A stretch of 64,000 nt of DNA from Macrolepiota albuminosa (lineage: Eukaryota > Basidiomycota > Agaricomycetes > Agaricales > Agaricaceae), in contig JAMWFC010000120.1 of NCBI GenBank assembly GCA_027475525.1, positions 434,001 to 498,000 of the forward strand, given 5' to 3'. Below, one piece after another: positions 33,504-43,720 of the stretch. A program made the position numbers and the translations under genes. A model generated the notes under the pieces. That model worked only from the letters and a program-made list of their open reading frames with translations, made no database searches and had not been told where the DNA came from. The first letter of the stretch is position 1; each line of letters starts with the position of its first letter.

Positions 33504-36500
33504 ATGGCTCCCCCGCTTGCCCAAAATGTGCCCCAGTGGGGACAATCGCAACAAGCTGTGGGCTTCCCACAGCAGCAGCAACCACCAGCGGTGGGCTACC
33601 TGCCGCAGCAGCCGGTGATCAGTGGCTATCTGCCACTTCAAACCATGCAGGGCAACTTCATGCCCCAGAACGCACCTGTGGGCGGCTATCAGCCCCAACA
33701 ACCAGTACCGGGCGCTTATGCGCCACATCACACCAAGGGCCAATTCCAGCAACAGGCCTACGGGGGGCTAGTCAGCCCCCAAGCAGCGTCGGCATGGAGG
33801 CAGCTTGCCCCCGTACCGGCAACAGGGCAACTGGGGACACATCCTTTTCCCCAGTTTACCGCCCCGGCGCACTACCCTGGGATGGGTGGTGTGCCCGTAA
33901 TGATGCCGTACCCCCCGGCTTGGATGGGGGCTTGGGGCGCAATGCCCCAGTACAGCGACTCGCATGAGTCGCAAGCCAAGGGAGGCCGGTCGATTTCCCT
34001 GTTGACCACAGCACCAATTGACAATCTAGAGGGACGCAAAGCATCCCTTGTGCAGGCCACTGCGGCCATTGAGAGTACAGAAACTCTCAATACAGAACGG
34101 AGCATCAGTTCATCGGCTGATGCGCCGACGGAGAGCTTGGCCAAGCTCTCCTTGCTACAGCGGCTGGAAATGCTGCACCAATCCGAGCCCAGCTCGGAAA
34201 AAGAGTTGCGTCCTCGACGCGACAAAGGAAAAGCACGGGCTGTCGAGCCCACTCACAACCAGGACTTAGTCCTGGCTACCCTTCTCCAACGTCTGGGAGA
34301 TAACAGGTACGATGTACCCACAGAGTCATCATTCCTCCGCAATGCAGAGACAGTCGTCCTCATCTGCCGGATGATGGACGACATGGATCATATGCGCGCT
34401 CAGCGCAAAACGGATCTCCTTGCCCTATCGGCTGCTCGTAAGCAGCAGACTACACCCCCGAGTCGGGACACCGACTCCAGCAAAAGGGCGCGTCGGCAAG
34501 GAGTGGAGAACGCGCCCTCCCGCTCGATTAAGTCGAGCGTTGCTGCCCCCAGCCGGGAGGCCAGCCTAGGACGGGACATCCTTCCCTATGAAGATGTCCC
34601 TGCTCCAGCCGCCCCCCGGCTTATCCAGCGCCTCGCCAGTGGCGCGTCTGAGGTCGTGTCTTCGCGACCAGTATCCGTGGTTTCTACCACGTACTCTGGG
34701 GAGCAGAGTTCCAGGGGCGTGAGCACACGCCCCACTGAGGCCAAGGCCTCACAACCCCGAAAGGATCGTTGGGGTAAGCAACCGGAAGGGCACGCCTACG
34801 TCAATGTGCACTTCCCCAAGGATGCCCCGAAAGGGGCCCCAGGGGCTAACATCCCCTTTTTACCCGCAATACTGGTAGAGGGCCCACCAGCCTGACTCCC
34901 ACAGTGTGTGTGGGCAATGGACCCACGATCTGAGAAGTCGGAGCCAGAGAGGCTGCCTTCCCCGCCCTCCAACGACGATTGGTATGAGGAGCCTGAAGAG
35001 GCTCGTATGGAATCCCCTGTGCCACACGAGACGGCGGCACAACGTATGGCGTGCAAACGGTGCAACAGCAATTGACGAGCTAAGATGGAGCATCAGGCGC
35101 AGGATAGCGCCAAGCGAGGAGCTGCCCTCCTCGAGGACCAAACCGGGTGCATTCCTGATGCACTTGGTGTTGTGATCTATCGTAATCACACTATTGAACG
35201 CCAGAACTCATTCTTTGGCACGGGGTTAGCTCCCCAATTCTATTGGTCGCCAATGACCAATACCATCTTTGTCGGGCAAGAAGCCCGCGCAGCCAGGTCC
35301 TTCGAGGACGATAAACAGGGCAACGCCGCCGCGACGCCCCACAACAGTAAGGTGTACCAAGTTGCACCTCGCGGGTTTCCCCGCAGTCCTCGAGAAGTCC
35401 GCAGACTTCACGCACTGGTCAACAACCAGTTTACGCCGCTTCGTCAGCGTCAGTTGGGCTACCTCTTGCTCAACAAATTCAAGCGGGTGGCGCTCAACTG
35501 CCACCCTACAGCCCGAGACAGAGCTATGTCTCATTTACTCGATGAGGTCGAGTATAGGACTATCGCGATACTCTTTGCGAGTCCAGAGGAGCGGGAGAAC
35601 GTCCTGCGAATGATTGTGCCGTTGCGGCTCTATCGCCGCAAAGAGGGAGGGAAAATTGCCTTCATTGGCCTTACCCCTCCTGATCCAAAGCAACCATTTG
35701 CTTTGGACTACCTGGGCTCATACGCCCTCCTCTATGGACGTCCGGGAACGTCCAACGTATGGACCGGTCTGGCCATGGACCAAGCCATGCGCATTCATTG
35801 GCGCACCCTCTTTGGGTTTGTGCTTGTACGTGCCCTCAGCGCCAGCCGCCCCTCCAAGGCCACGGTACACAAGTACCTGGCCTACGTCTTCGCCAGGCCA
35901 GGCCTCTACAAAGAGGCCATGGCTGAGTACGAGGCGGCCACGGGGCAAGTCTTTGAGCCCCTCCACGCCGACGACCCTACCTTCAAGGTTCGGGCTGTGG
36001 ACATCCTGGAAGCGTCAGCTTCCATGTTCACCACTTCGGACGCGTTACGTGTCCTTCTTCACAACCAAATTCCGGTCAGCTGGGCTGACCACGCATATAT
36101 TTATGGGGTCACCTACTTGGCCCATCTATTCTTCAGCAACAGCCGGCTCTACAACGAGGCGGCTGCTATCGACGATGAGAGGCTACAACGCCTTGACCAC
36201 TACGGTACACCTCAGTCCATCCCTCAGTGGGATGGGTGGCGCGAGGCCACCATTGGCGATCGCCAACGCCTGATGCTCCAGCAGCAGGACAGTTGTCGTG
36301 CATACAACGACGCGCTCGCCAAGGAGATGTACCTCTTCATCGGGCAAGACATTCATGCCCGCGAAATCTGGACGTGCCAGTACCCGTCCGACACCGGGGA
36401 TCTGCCTGATCCCCAACCACCTGTCCCGGGGTCGACCATCGATCCCAATCTCACACTGTCCCCCCTCCGGGACTATGACGATTCCCTGCCAGTAGCAGGG

Positions 36501-36635
36501 CCTTCAGGTACTTCCTACGCGCCCGCACCCGAGGATGAACTCCTCGACTACGACATGGACGACGTGACTGCCGATCCATTCCGGGAGCCTGGGGACTCTC
36601 CCATTGCCCCCGTCCCTGACTTACCGACGGCATGA
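33504..36635 (+). pseudogene. Element G third ORF, unknown function, sense strand (two TGA stops)
   Basis: A single frame of 1,044 codons from ATG at 33504 to TGA at 36633, interrupted only by TGA at 34893-34895 and 35073-35075. The N-terminal 150 residues are Gln/Pro/Gly-rich with GYxPQQP-like repeats. A Ser/Lys/Arg-rich middle follows, with KRARRQ near residue 330. Past the second TGA comes an apparently globular, mostly helical 500-residue part, then an acidic Pro-rich tail. No signal peptide or membrane segment is visible, so it is not a typical envelope gene despite its env-like place. I recognise no family. It is 183 bp behind the Pol stop, on the same strand, and may be expressed from the genomic RNA or a spliced form. 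Confidence 0.75.
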
Positions 36636-36670
36636 CCGTCGTATTATCTCAAGACCGTAGCTCGGTCTGA

Positions 36671-36992
36671 TTGGGGGGTGTGTAGCGTAGTCCGCTATGT
36701 GGCGTTGGCCACATAGCTTTACTTACTGTAGTAGATATTATATTATATTTATTATAATAAATATAATATATTAATTACTTTACTATATATATGTACATAT
36801 GTGCTGCTTATTAAGCAGCTTATTTTGTGTTTATACTACATAGTCAATAGACCGGACTGGTCTGATTCTGTGCAGTGTGAACCTAAGCTCTCACAATCCC
36901 TGTAACTTCGTTACAGATAGTCAATAGACCGGACTGGTCTGATTCTGTGCAGTGTGAACCTAAGCTCTCACAATCCCTGTAACTTCGTTACA
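36671..36992 (+). repeat. Element G polypurine tract and 3' LTR
   Basis: TTGGGGGGTG (36671-36680) precedes an LTR TGTAGCG...GTTACA (36681-36992, about 235 bp once the 77-bp artefact is discounted). It contains an AT-only run with TATATATA near 36785 as core promoter. Confidence 0.75.
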
Positions 36993-36993
36993 G
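36840..36993. repeat. Exact 77-bp head-to-tail duplication (likely assembly artefact)
   Basis: Copies 36840-36916 and 36917-36993, within the G LTR. Confidence 0.9.
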
Positions 36994-36997
36994 CTGC

Positions 36998-37520
36998 CAC
37001 TGGCTAAGAGCATTATGCCAGATTGACTGATGCCAAGTGTCTGTGTAAATGTATAGCCTTGAAGTGCAAGTGGCAAGGTGCGGCGAGGTGTCAATAGTGG
37101 TGCAAAGAATAAGTGGTGCCATAAAAAGTGGTCTGAGAGTAATTGGAGTCTGTAGCTGCGAGTTATTAGTGTAAAAATATGAGAAAAATAGCACTGGAAG
37201 CGCTAGAGCATGGCGCTTCTGGTGGTACTAGTGGGCCAATGTGAGGTGTAAAAATATGAGAAAAATAGCACTGGAAGCGCTAGAGCATGGCGCTTCTGGT
37301 GGTACTAGTGGGCCAATGTGAGGTGTGGGTATTGGTGCTATCGGTAGCCAGCCACGATGCAGGCTCATCACCGCACCCATTACGGCCTCTTTGAATATCT
37401 GGTAATGCCATTCGGAATGACTAACTCCCCCGCGACCTTCCAGTACTTTATGAACGACATCTTCCATGACATGAACAACGTCTTTGTCATTGTCTACCTG
37501 GACGATATTCTGATCTATTC
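36998..37520. other. Inverted copy of the left X/C junction (probable misjoin)
   Basis: Reverse complement of about 25460-25975: first the X terminus, then 150 bp of C reverse transcriptase in the wrong orientation. It differs from the left copy at a few sites, mainly CpG versus CpA, so it may come from another copy or haplotype. Confidence 0.75.
37169..37322. repeat. Exact 77-bp head-to-tail duplication (likely assembly artefact)
   Basis: Copies 37169-37245 and 37246-37322, inside the X inverted repeat. Confidence 0.9.
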
Positions 37521-37593
37521 GGTGGTACTAGTGGGCCAATGTGAGGTGTGGGTATTGGTGCTATCGGTAGCTAGCCACGATGCAGGCTCATTA
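37521..37593. repeat. True right end of X
   Basis: Ends CTCATTA next to gcgg (37594-37597). It differs from the left terminus at two or three bases. Confidence 0.65.
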
Positions 37594-39561
37594 GCGGAAG
37601 GCCATTTTCCATTTGTGTCCCGAGGCAATCCGGACGTTGTTGTAGCCAGATCGGAGGTCGATCTTTGAGTAAACCTTGGCTTTGCTGAGTCGGTCGACGA
37701 GGTCTCCGATAAGGAGTAGGGGATACCAGTTCTTCTTGGTGATTTTGTTCAAGCCCTGGTAGTCAACGCAGAGGCGCAGGGATCCATCTTTCTTCTTGGT
37801 GAAGAGGACTGGTGCTCTGGCGGCAGAGATTGAAGCGCAGATAAACCCCTTTCCCAGCATGTCGTCGAGGTAATCCTTGAGTGCCCGGAGCTCAACCTCG
37901 GACATGTTGTAGACTTTGCCGAGTGGGGGATTCGCGCCATCCTCGAGGTCGATCTTGTGGTCGTACAGCCAATGCGGGGGGAGGTCCTTGGCGCTACCTT
38001 TGGAGAAGACGTCAGCAAACTCATGATATTCTGGGGAAACAACTTCGGTGAGGAGTTGGTCTTCAGTCTTAGCGTCGGGGCTGGTGTTTTTGGCCCGGAG
38101 GTGTTCCTCGGGTAGCGTCGGAGATACCTGGAGTTGGTAGGCCGGGGTGCCGTCCTGGAGGATTCGCGCGAAGGGGGTGCAGCCAATGATTTTGATGTCT
38201 GGGGTTCCGGATGAGTCAGGGGGGTCGTCGGGTTCGGAGCTGGGCCTGGGGGGTTGGTGGTTCCGGGCGGGGTAGTGAGGTCCCTTGTAATGATTTTGAG
38301 GGACATTGGGGGGGAATTTGATGGGTTCCCTTCGGAGAGTTTTGGGGTGTCCCGGATCTTCCGGAGCCTGCGGGTAGAGGTGAATGGCGGTGGTGAGGCG
38401 GGCCCCCAGGTTAGGGAAGGTCATGGTGAGATCTTCCCAGCGGATGTCGGGGTTCATCTCTCAGAGCCAAGGGAGGCCTAGGACGATGGGGGTCATTTCG
38501 GAGAGTCGCGTGACCAGGAAGTCGGCCGGAAATGTCAGGTTATTGTCAAGCGTTATGGTGGTGGAGTGCCCCTTCATGATAAGTCCGGTGGTGGCGTTGT
38601 TCCCATCGAAAAGCCGGAGCCCGAGGGGTTTGTCAAGCTGGGTGTGGGGGAGGGCGAGGCGGTCGCTGATGAACATTCTGGTGGCTCTGCTATCGACGAG
38701 GGCGGGGAGACGTTCGGTGGCGGCGCCAAGGCGGACGTGGATCACGAAGGAGCAGGTGGTCCAGGAGCGGAGGCTGGGGGGATCCTCTTGGGGGCACCGG
38801 AGGTCCTCCAGACCCATTGGAGGGGGCGGAGGTTCGAAGAGAATTGCTTCTTGGGTTGCGTCTCGGTCGAGGGCAAGCGTGAGGGTCCTCCAGTTGATTT
38901 GGGGGTTGGTGGCGCGCAGCCATGGGAGTCCAAGGATGAGGGGGGCGGCGGCGTGGAGCCTGGTGACCAGGAGCCGGAGTGTCTGATGATGGCCGGAGGC
39001 AAAGGTCACGGGCATTTGTACGAAGTAGGTGATGTTGCTGGCGGAGGAGGAGTTACCGTCAAAGAGTCAGAGATGGATGGGGATAGGAAGCCTTTGAGGG
39101 GGTTGGGGAGCAAGGGCTGCCCAGGCTTCATCGATGAAGTTGTCGGTGGCGCCGCTGTCAACGAGGGTGTTGATGGGCTCCAGGAAGGAGGCGAGGGTAG
39201 TACGAAGGAGGAGGGACTGTGGGGAGTGCGAAGAGAGGTGGGTCAGGAGGGTGTCCGAGGGTTGTTGGGCCATGGCGTGAAGATGGGAGACCGGGGCGGA
39301 GAAGACATTGGGGTCCGGACCGCAATTCAGAATGTCTTCTGTTTCTAAATCGCTGGGTCGTTTTCTGTGAATCGGAAGTCGCAGTCTTCCCCGTTGATGG
39401 TCCAGACGGCCTGACCCATGGTCTGGCGTTTTGGATAGCTGCCGATGAAGTGTTCGGGTTCCCCGCAGAGGAGGCAGGTGCCCTTCCGGCGTCGCTGTTC
39501 CTGAACATCTTCGGGGACATCGATCCAGGGGCGGTTGGGGTTCCTGACTCGGTTTGCACAA
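37594..39561 (-). pseudogene. Element C Pol, proximal part: two protease domains and RT fingers
   Basis: The pol frame (-1 to gag) opens at 39561 and overlaps the gag end. A first aspartic protease has LVDSGATDNFID near 39155. A second protease-like domain has LVDSRATRMFI near 38690, where the catalytic-loop glycine is replaced by arginine. ILGLPWL follows each. RT begins with [12 protein letters not shown] and [10 protein letters not shown] and is cut by X at MAFR. TGA stops lie at 39067-39069 and 38461-38463. The two protease modules look like a duplication. Confidence 0.87.
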
Positions 39562-42048
39562 AAAGCTTCCTCCTCATCGCTTTTGGGGTGTTTGTCGGCT
39601 GGGACGTCGGGGTTGTTGGGGTCTCCGGGGAGGGGGTTGGGGGTGTCATTGACATCAGCTGCGTTGAGGGCGGCTGGTGGTCGTGGTGCCGGGGCGCAGG
39701 GCGGTCCAGGGGGTCCCTGCCCTGGAGTTGGGTGTGAGGTTGGGTCTTGCGGCACCTGGCTAGGGACTCCGGAGTGGTTAGCTCTCCAGGAGGGTCCTCC
39801 CAGAGGGGCCCAATGGCCTCGAGATCCAGAGTACCCGTTGCGATCTTCTCAGTACCTCTGGTCGATCTGGGTCACCAGTGCCTTGTAGCCGTTGTATGTT
39901 GCCTGCTTGGGTGCAAGGCGGAGGACGTCCTTGATTTGCTGAGGGAGTGCTCGCCAGAGGGCAAACCGGAGGGTGTTGTAGTTCCAGCCCGTTTTGTAGG
40001 CCTCCTTTTCGAATCGGACAATGAAGGTGGCAAAGCGCTTCTCGGACCTCATTCGGAGGTTGAAGAGGTTTTTCTCGGCTTCCGCGACGGTGTCGAAGAT
40101 GCCGAAGTGGCCAGAGAATTCCTGCATGAAGGCCGCCCACTGGGACAGTACAGAGTTGTTGGGATCAAACTGGAGGAGGGCTGTGTAATGATTGAAGGCC
40201 AGCCCCTGCAGGTACGAGGTGGCGAATGCGACACGGGATCCTTCGAGCTGAAACGTGACGGGTTTGGCTTGAAACATGTTGAGGCATTGCATCAGGAAGG
40301 TTTGCCATTTCCGGGGGTTGCGTCCATGGAAGGGTTCGGGCTTCTGTATGTCGAGCTTACCTTCCTGGGCGAGGGCGTCCTGGGTATTGTCCTGCGGGTT
40401 CGGGGGGCGCGGAGGAGGAGCAGTGTGGTAGTAGTAGTAGTAGTAGTTCCCTCCTCCCTGCTGAGGTGAGAAGGCCCCGGCGGCGGCGTCCCATCTTCTG
40501 GGAGGTCTTCCATCTGGCGGGCCTCCTCCAGGGGGCTGTCTGTGCCCTCCGGGTGGGGGTCTGGGGGCCCATTGGGGTTGGGGGGCTCCCATGGGGACGG
40601 CAGAGGGCCGCCGGTTCCGAGGGGTTGGGCAGCAAGAGGGGGTCGTCTAGGGGGGGGAGGGGGAGGTGGGGGTGGATGGGGGTAGTGGGGTCCTTGTCCA
40701 GGGTGTTGGGGGGGCTGACCGTAAGGGGGTCAAGGTGGTCCCGGGTCAGGGCCATACGGGGGTTGGGGAGCCCATGGTCGGGGAAGGCCCTGGGGGGTCC
40801 TGGCCTGAAGGGGGGCCAGGGCGGGGCTGGCTGTGGTCAGGTGTCATCCTGTGGTCCCGGGAGTCCTTCGCGGGTGCGAGGAGGTGCAGGTCCAGGTGGG
40901 GTGGGCGTTCACGGTTAAATTTGGGGGTGGTAGCGAGAGGGGGAAGTCCTGAGTTCTGAGGTTCGTTGATGTACGAGAGGGTATCGTCCGAGGCGTCGTC
41001 GCCTTCAGGGTGGGATTTACCTTCCGGAGGCAGGGGGTTGCTCTTGGCCACCTGTGCCCACGTGTTGAAGGTGCCGGGCACTGAGTAGGCTCGGAGGTGG
41101 GCGGAGAGCCCGACGGTGTGGGCAGTGGGCTGGTCGAAAAGGCCCCCAGTCGGGTTTAGGGACCATAGAGTGGCAGAGGCGGCGTTGAGCTCCTCCTGCC
41201 ATCGTTGGTCTTGTGGCAGGGGGTTCCCTCAGATACCTGAGCGGGGCTTGTCCCTCTGGACGTGGAACAAGCGGGCCAGGTCCAGGGGGTCCTCAAAGCG
41301 GCAGGGGTTGGGGCTGGTGTGGATTTCGTCTATCAGGCTCTGGAGTTCGTTCTGGAGCGTCAGGTCCACTTGCAGCGTTCTTTTGGTGTTGTCGGTGAGG
41401 GTCTCTTTTAGAAATTGGTCATAGACGCGGAGGAGGCGATTGGCCCATTCTTCCAGCATGCCCCGGAGGTCGTAGTTGCTGAGGGTGACCAAGAGGGCAT
41501 GCGTGCGTTGGGCGAACTCCTCGGAGGTGTGGAGTGTGCGCAGCACTTCGTCTCGCTGTCGGAGGTACTCCTCCGTTTGTCGCTCCAGGGAGGAGGTCAG
41601 AGGGTGGGCCAGCGGGGCCGCCATGGGGTGTGGCCAATTCTGGGGCGGTTCCGGGGTTTCTGTATCCGAGGGGGGTGGTTGGGGTTGGGCGGCCTGCGGC
41701 CAGGGTGCGAATGGCCCTCTGCTGGCTGGAGGTAGAGTGGCTCCCCACGGGGTTTTGGGGAGTCCCCTGGGTACCATCCTGTAGGTGCCAGAGTTGACGG
41801 GAGGGTTGGCGTACATCCGCCAGTCCAGAGGATGCAGGAGCTGGCTGGCTGAGGGGCCGTAGGCTCCATTCAGGTCAGAGGCCCAGAATCAGGGTGCAGT
41901 GTAGATTTCGGGGATCGGGGGTGGGTATACGGGTTGGGGGGTACTGTGGTTGTATTGTTTAGGTAGTGGGCGACCGTAGACATCGGTTTGGTAGCCCACG
42001 GGATAGTAGATGGGGGTGTACGTAGACATCAAGGATGGTGTAAGAGGG
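39345..42048 (-). pseudogene. Element C Gag
   Basis: One frame from the 5' LTR edge to 39345, broken by TGA at 41889, 41229 and 40746 and TAG at 40647. The N-terminal half is Pro-rich with a helical part (about 41250-41620). A run of tyrosines comes from a (TAG)n-like microsatellite near 40425-40450. The retrotransposon gag core spans about 40400-39850 (PFHGRNPRKWQTFLMQCL). A zinc knuckle near 39470 has CLLCGEPEH but tyrosine in place of the last cysteine. Confidence 0.85.
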
Positions 42049-42060
42049 AGTCTTGATATT
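42049..42060 (-). promoter_or_regulatory. Element C self-priming site
   Basis: One base after the 5' LTR the minus strand reads AATATCAAGACT. The predicted 5' end of the transcript, 30 or so bases behind TATATAT (42500-42506), reads AGTCTTGATATT (42473-42462), the exact 12-base complement. This is the layout of Tf1-type self-primed chromoviruses. No TGG-type tRNA site is present. Confidence 0.75.
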
Positions 42061-42061
42061 A

Positions 42062-42833
42062 TGTCAGGCTCCACTGACGACGGGAGCCTCCAGGGGCAAG
42101 TGGATCCTTACTAGGCGGACTCAAAGTCTACGGGAAGTCTCCAGGTAACGGAGGGTGAGCTCCAGAGTTTTGGGGTGGGGCACGGGGTGGCTATGGAGCG
42201 CCGGAGTTCGTAGGAAGAGGTAGAGCAGGATCCCGGGCTAAGTCCAGAATACGGGGCGGGAGTAGGCGGAGCCTTGCTAGGGTGGAGGAGAGAAGGGGTG
42301 ATCGGAAAAAGAGACTGAGACCGGGAGACTGAGATTGGAACCGAGAGACTGAGTTAGAATTGAAGTGAGACTTTTAGAGGGCCGAGAGACTTGAGAGAAT
42401 AAGACAGATAGATTGAGGTAAGTACGAAATAGACAAGAGAGTATAGAGACGAGTTTATGGCAATATCAAGACTACCATAACGGTTTACTGGCTACCAGCT
42501 ATATATCTTCGGCGGTTAAGGTCCGGGGCACCTGGGTAAGTTCCAGGGTTAGGCTTCGCGTGCCCAGTCCTGTGCGCTGTATTGTCCTGGTTGAGTCCTG
42601 TGCAGCGTATTGTCCAGGTGCGGGTGTGGCACTGGGGGATCGGTCGGGCCCTGTTGGCTAGTGCAGGGTGGAAAGCCAGGCGATCGACAGGGCCCGGGGT
42701 ACAGGATGCGGGCACCAGGGTGGGTCCCCTGACTGGGTGGGCGACCGCATGAGTCGTGAGGGCCCCGGGGCACGGGCGAGGAGTCGGGGCATGTCAGGGT
42801 TCATGTGGTGTGCTGGGGTGACAGGTCGTGACA
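42062..42833 (-). repeat. Element C 5' LTR
   Basis: 772 bp matching 20216-20987. Followed by ctcac at 42834-42838. Confidence 0.95.
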
Positions 42834-43205
42834 CTCACCATAATCATGCAAGTCCTAGTTGCGCATCCTCTGATAATTGATGTGTTTATTCTAGTCGTCC
42901 ACCAGGGAAATGCATCGTGCTACATGTCATAGTTGTGTTTGCTCCTTAAAAATGTGGACTTTGTTCACTTCTTCTTTGATAGTGACTTGCTTTTGAGGTG
43001 TCTTAACCTCTTGCACAGCAAGTAACACCTCCGGCTCTGCTGAAGTCATCATCACAGTCTCCACTTTAGACAATGCCTGTTGAGGCACTCCACTGATATT
43101 GCATTGACAGTTTGCAGCATTTTGACGTCTGACATAGTCTTGCTGAGACTTATTGGCCTGACAAGGCATATTTAGCAACTCCATAGTGTCTGCAATCAAT
43201 GGCAC
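42834..43205 (-). pseudogene. Relic F: chromovirus gag, proximal part
   Basis: Minus strand, CpG-poor. It ends NYQRMRN...DYGE at the C insertion point, matching TYQRMRNG in the gag of G, and continues in frame at 20210. An 92-codon stretch before it (43205-42927) probably belongs to the same gag. Confidence 0.7.
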
Positions 43206-43237
43206 TCGTCAGTGCATACTCATTTCACATTCCACTG

Positions 43238-43297
43238 AACGAGCTACGATTCGTGCCTTCAGCACGAATTTCGTAGCTCGTTGGGGGCTTCGCTCCC
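43238..43297. repeat. Terminal hairpins of the Helitron
   Basis: AACGAGCTACGA plus TTCGTGC pair with GCACGAA plus TCGTAGCTCGTT around a CTTCA loop, a 19-bp stem with one bulge. A second small hairpin GGGGGCTTCGCTCCC follows at 43283-43297. Helitrons terminate at a hairpin near the 3' end. Confidence 0.65.
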
Positions 43298-43313
43298 AAA
43301 CCCCCCCCAACTA

Positions 43314-43491
43314 AGCCTCCACCCTAACCTCACTTCGTTCGGTTAGGGCTCCAAGTATGTATAGGTAACTTAGCCTCCACCCCAACCTCACTTCATTCGG
43401 TTAGGGCTCCAAGTATGTATATAAGTAACTCAGCCTTCACCCCAACCTCACTTCGTTCGGTTAGGGGTTCCAAATATGTATATTCATAACT
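43314..43491. repeat. Three tandem 58-60 bp units with stem-loops
   Basis: Units start at 43314, 43372 and 43432. Each carries an inverted repeat of the type CCTAACC...GGTTAGG (CCAACC in the later units). Confidence 0.8.
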
Positions 43492-43720
43492 CAACTTCTA
43501 TCATGACTTACTTTCATTATGTCTTACTGGTTCAAGCATATGTTGTTAAAAAATAGAAAGTTCACATTTATCAAGAAATGATGTTACAATTCCAAGTTAT
43601 ATATATTCTATTAGATTTGTAAACCCAAAAAATAATGCTACAATTCCAAGTTATATGTACAGTATCAAGTTAGATGCTAAAATATAAAGTTAGTAATAAG
43701 TATATAATTAACAATCACAC
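43492..43720. other. AT-rich spacer behind the helicase gene
   Basis: Contains a near-repeat (ACAATTCCAAGTTATAT at about 43586 and 43640). No gene; probably 3' UTR. Confidence 0.4.

Larger units (their letters stand above)
26690..36992 (+). mobile_element. Chromodomain Ty3 element G, 5' LTR missing
   Basis: Plus-strand gag, protease, RT, RNase H, integrase and chromodomain, then a 3.1-kb sense third ORF, polypurine tract and 3' LTR. gctgc flanks it at 26685-26689 and 36993-36997, within X. The 5' LTR that should stand at 26690 is absent, most simply because the assembler collapsed the two identical short LTRs; a 77-bp artefact lies in the surviving LTR. Confidence 0.82.
25674..37593. mobile_element. 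Inverted-repeat DNA element X, about 1.3 kb without G
   Basis: The left end TGATGAGCCTGCATCG is mirrored by the right end CGATGCAGGCTCATTA. The 4-bp repeat gcgg flanks it at 25670-25673 and 37594-37597. Removing X restores the reading frame of the C reverse transcriptase (MAFR then THYGLFEY). X itself was split by chromovirus G. No transposase is seen, so it is a non-autonomous element. I cannot assign a superfamily. Confidence 0.7.
20216..42833 (-). mobile_element. Chromodomain Ty3 element C, split by nested X and G
   Basis: Two 772-bp LTRs (TGTCAGG...GTGACA) flanked by ctcac. Without the nested 11.9-kb insertion C is about 10.7 kb. In minus order: 5' LTR, self-priming site, gag, double protease, reverse transcriptase (cut at 37594/25673), RNase H, integrase, chromodomain, an antisense cargo gene, polypurine tract, 3' LTR. 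The LTRs differ almost only by transitions, many at CpG, so they are older or more mutated than those of B. Confidence 0.93.

Noticed and set aside
10767..35075. TGA reassigned to arginine
   Set aside because: CpG decay explains the pattern, and antisense genes and Pol frames also end in TGA or TAG as true stops.
33504..36635. G third ORF as an envelope gene
   Set aside because: No signal peptide, transmembrane segment or cysteine pattern of a surface glycoprotein.
38254..40469. Gly/Val-rich plus-strand frames opposite gag-pol of C
   Set aside because: Mirror images of Pro/Thr-rich gag and of pol; no independent features.
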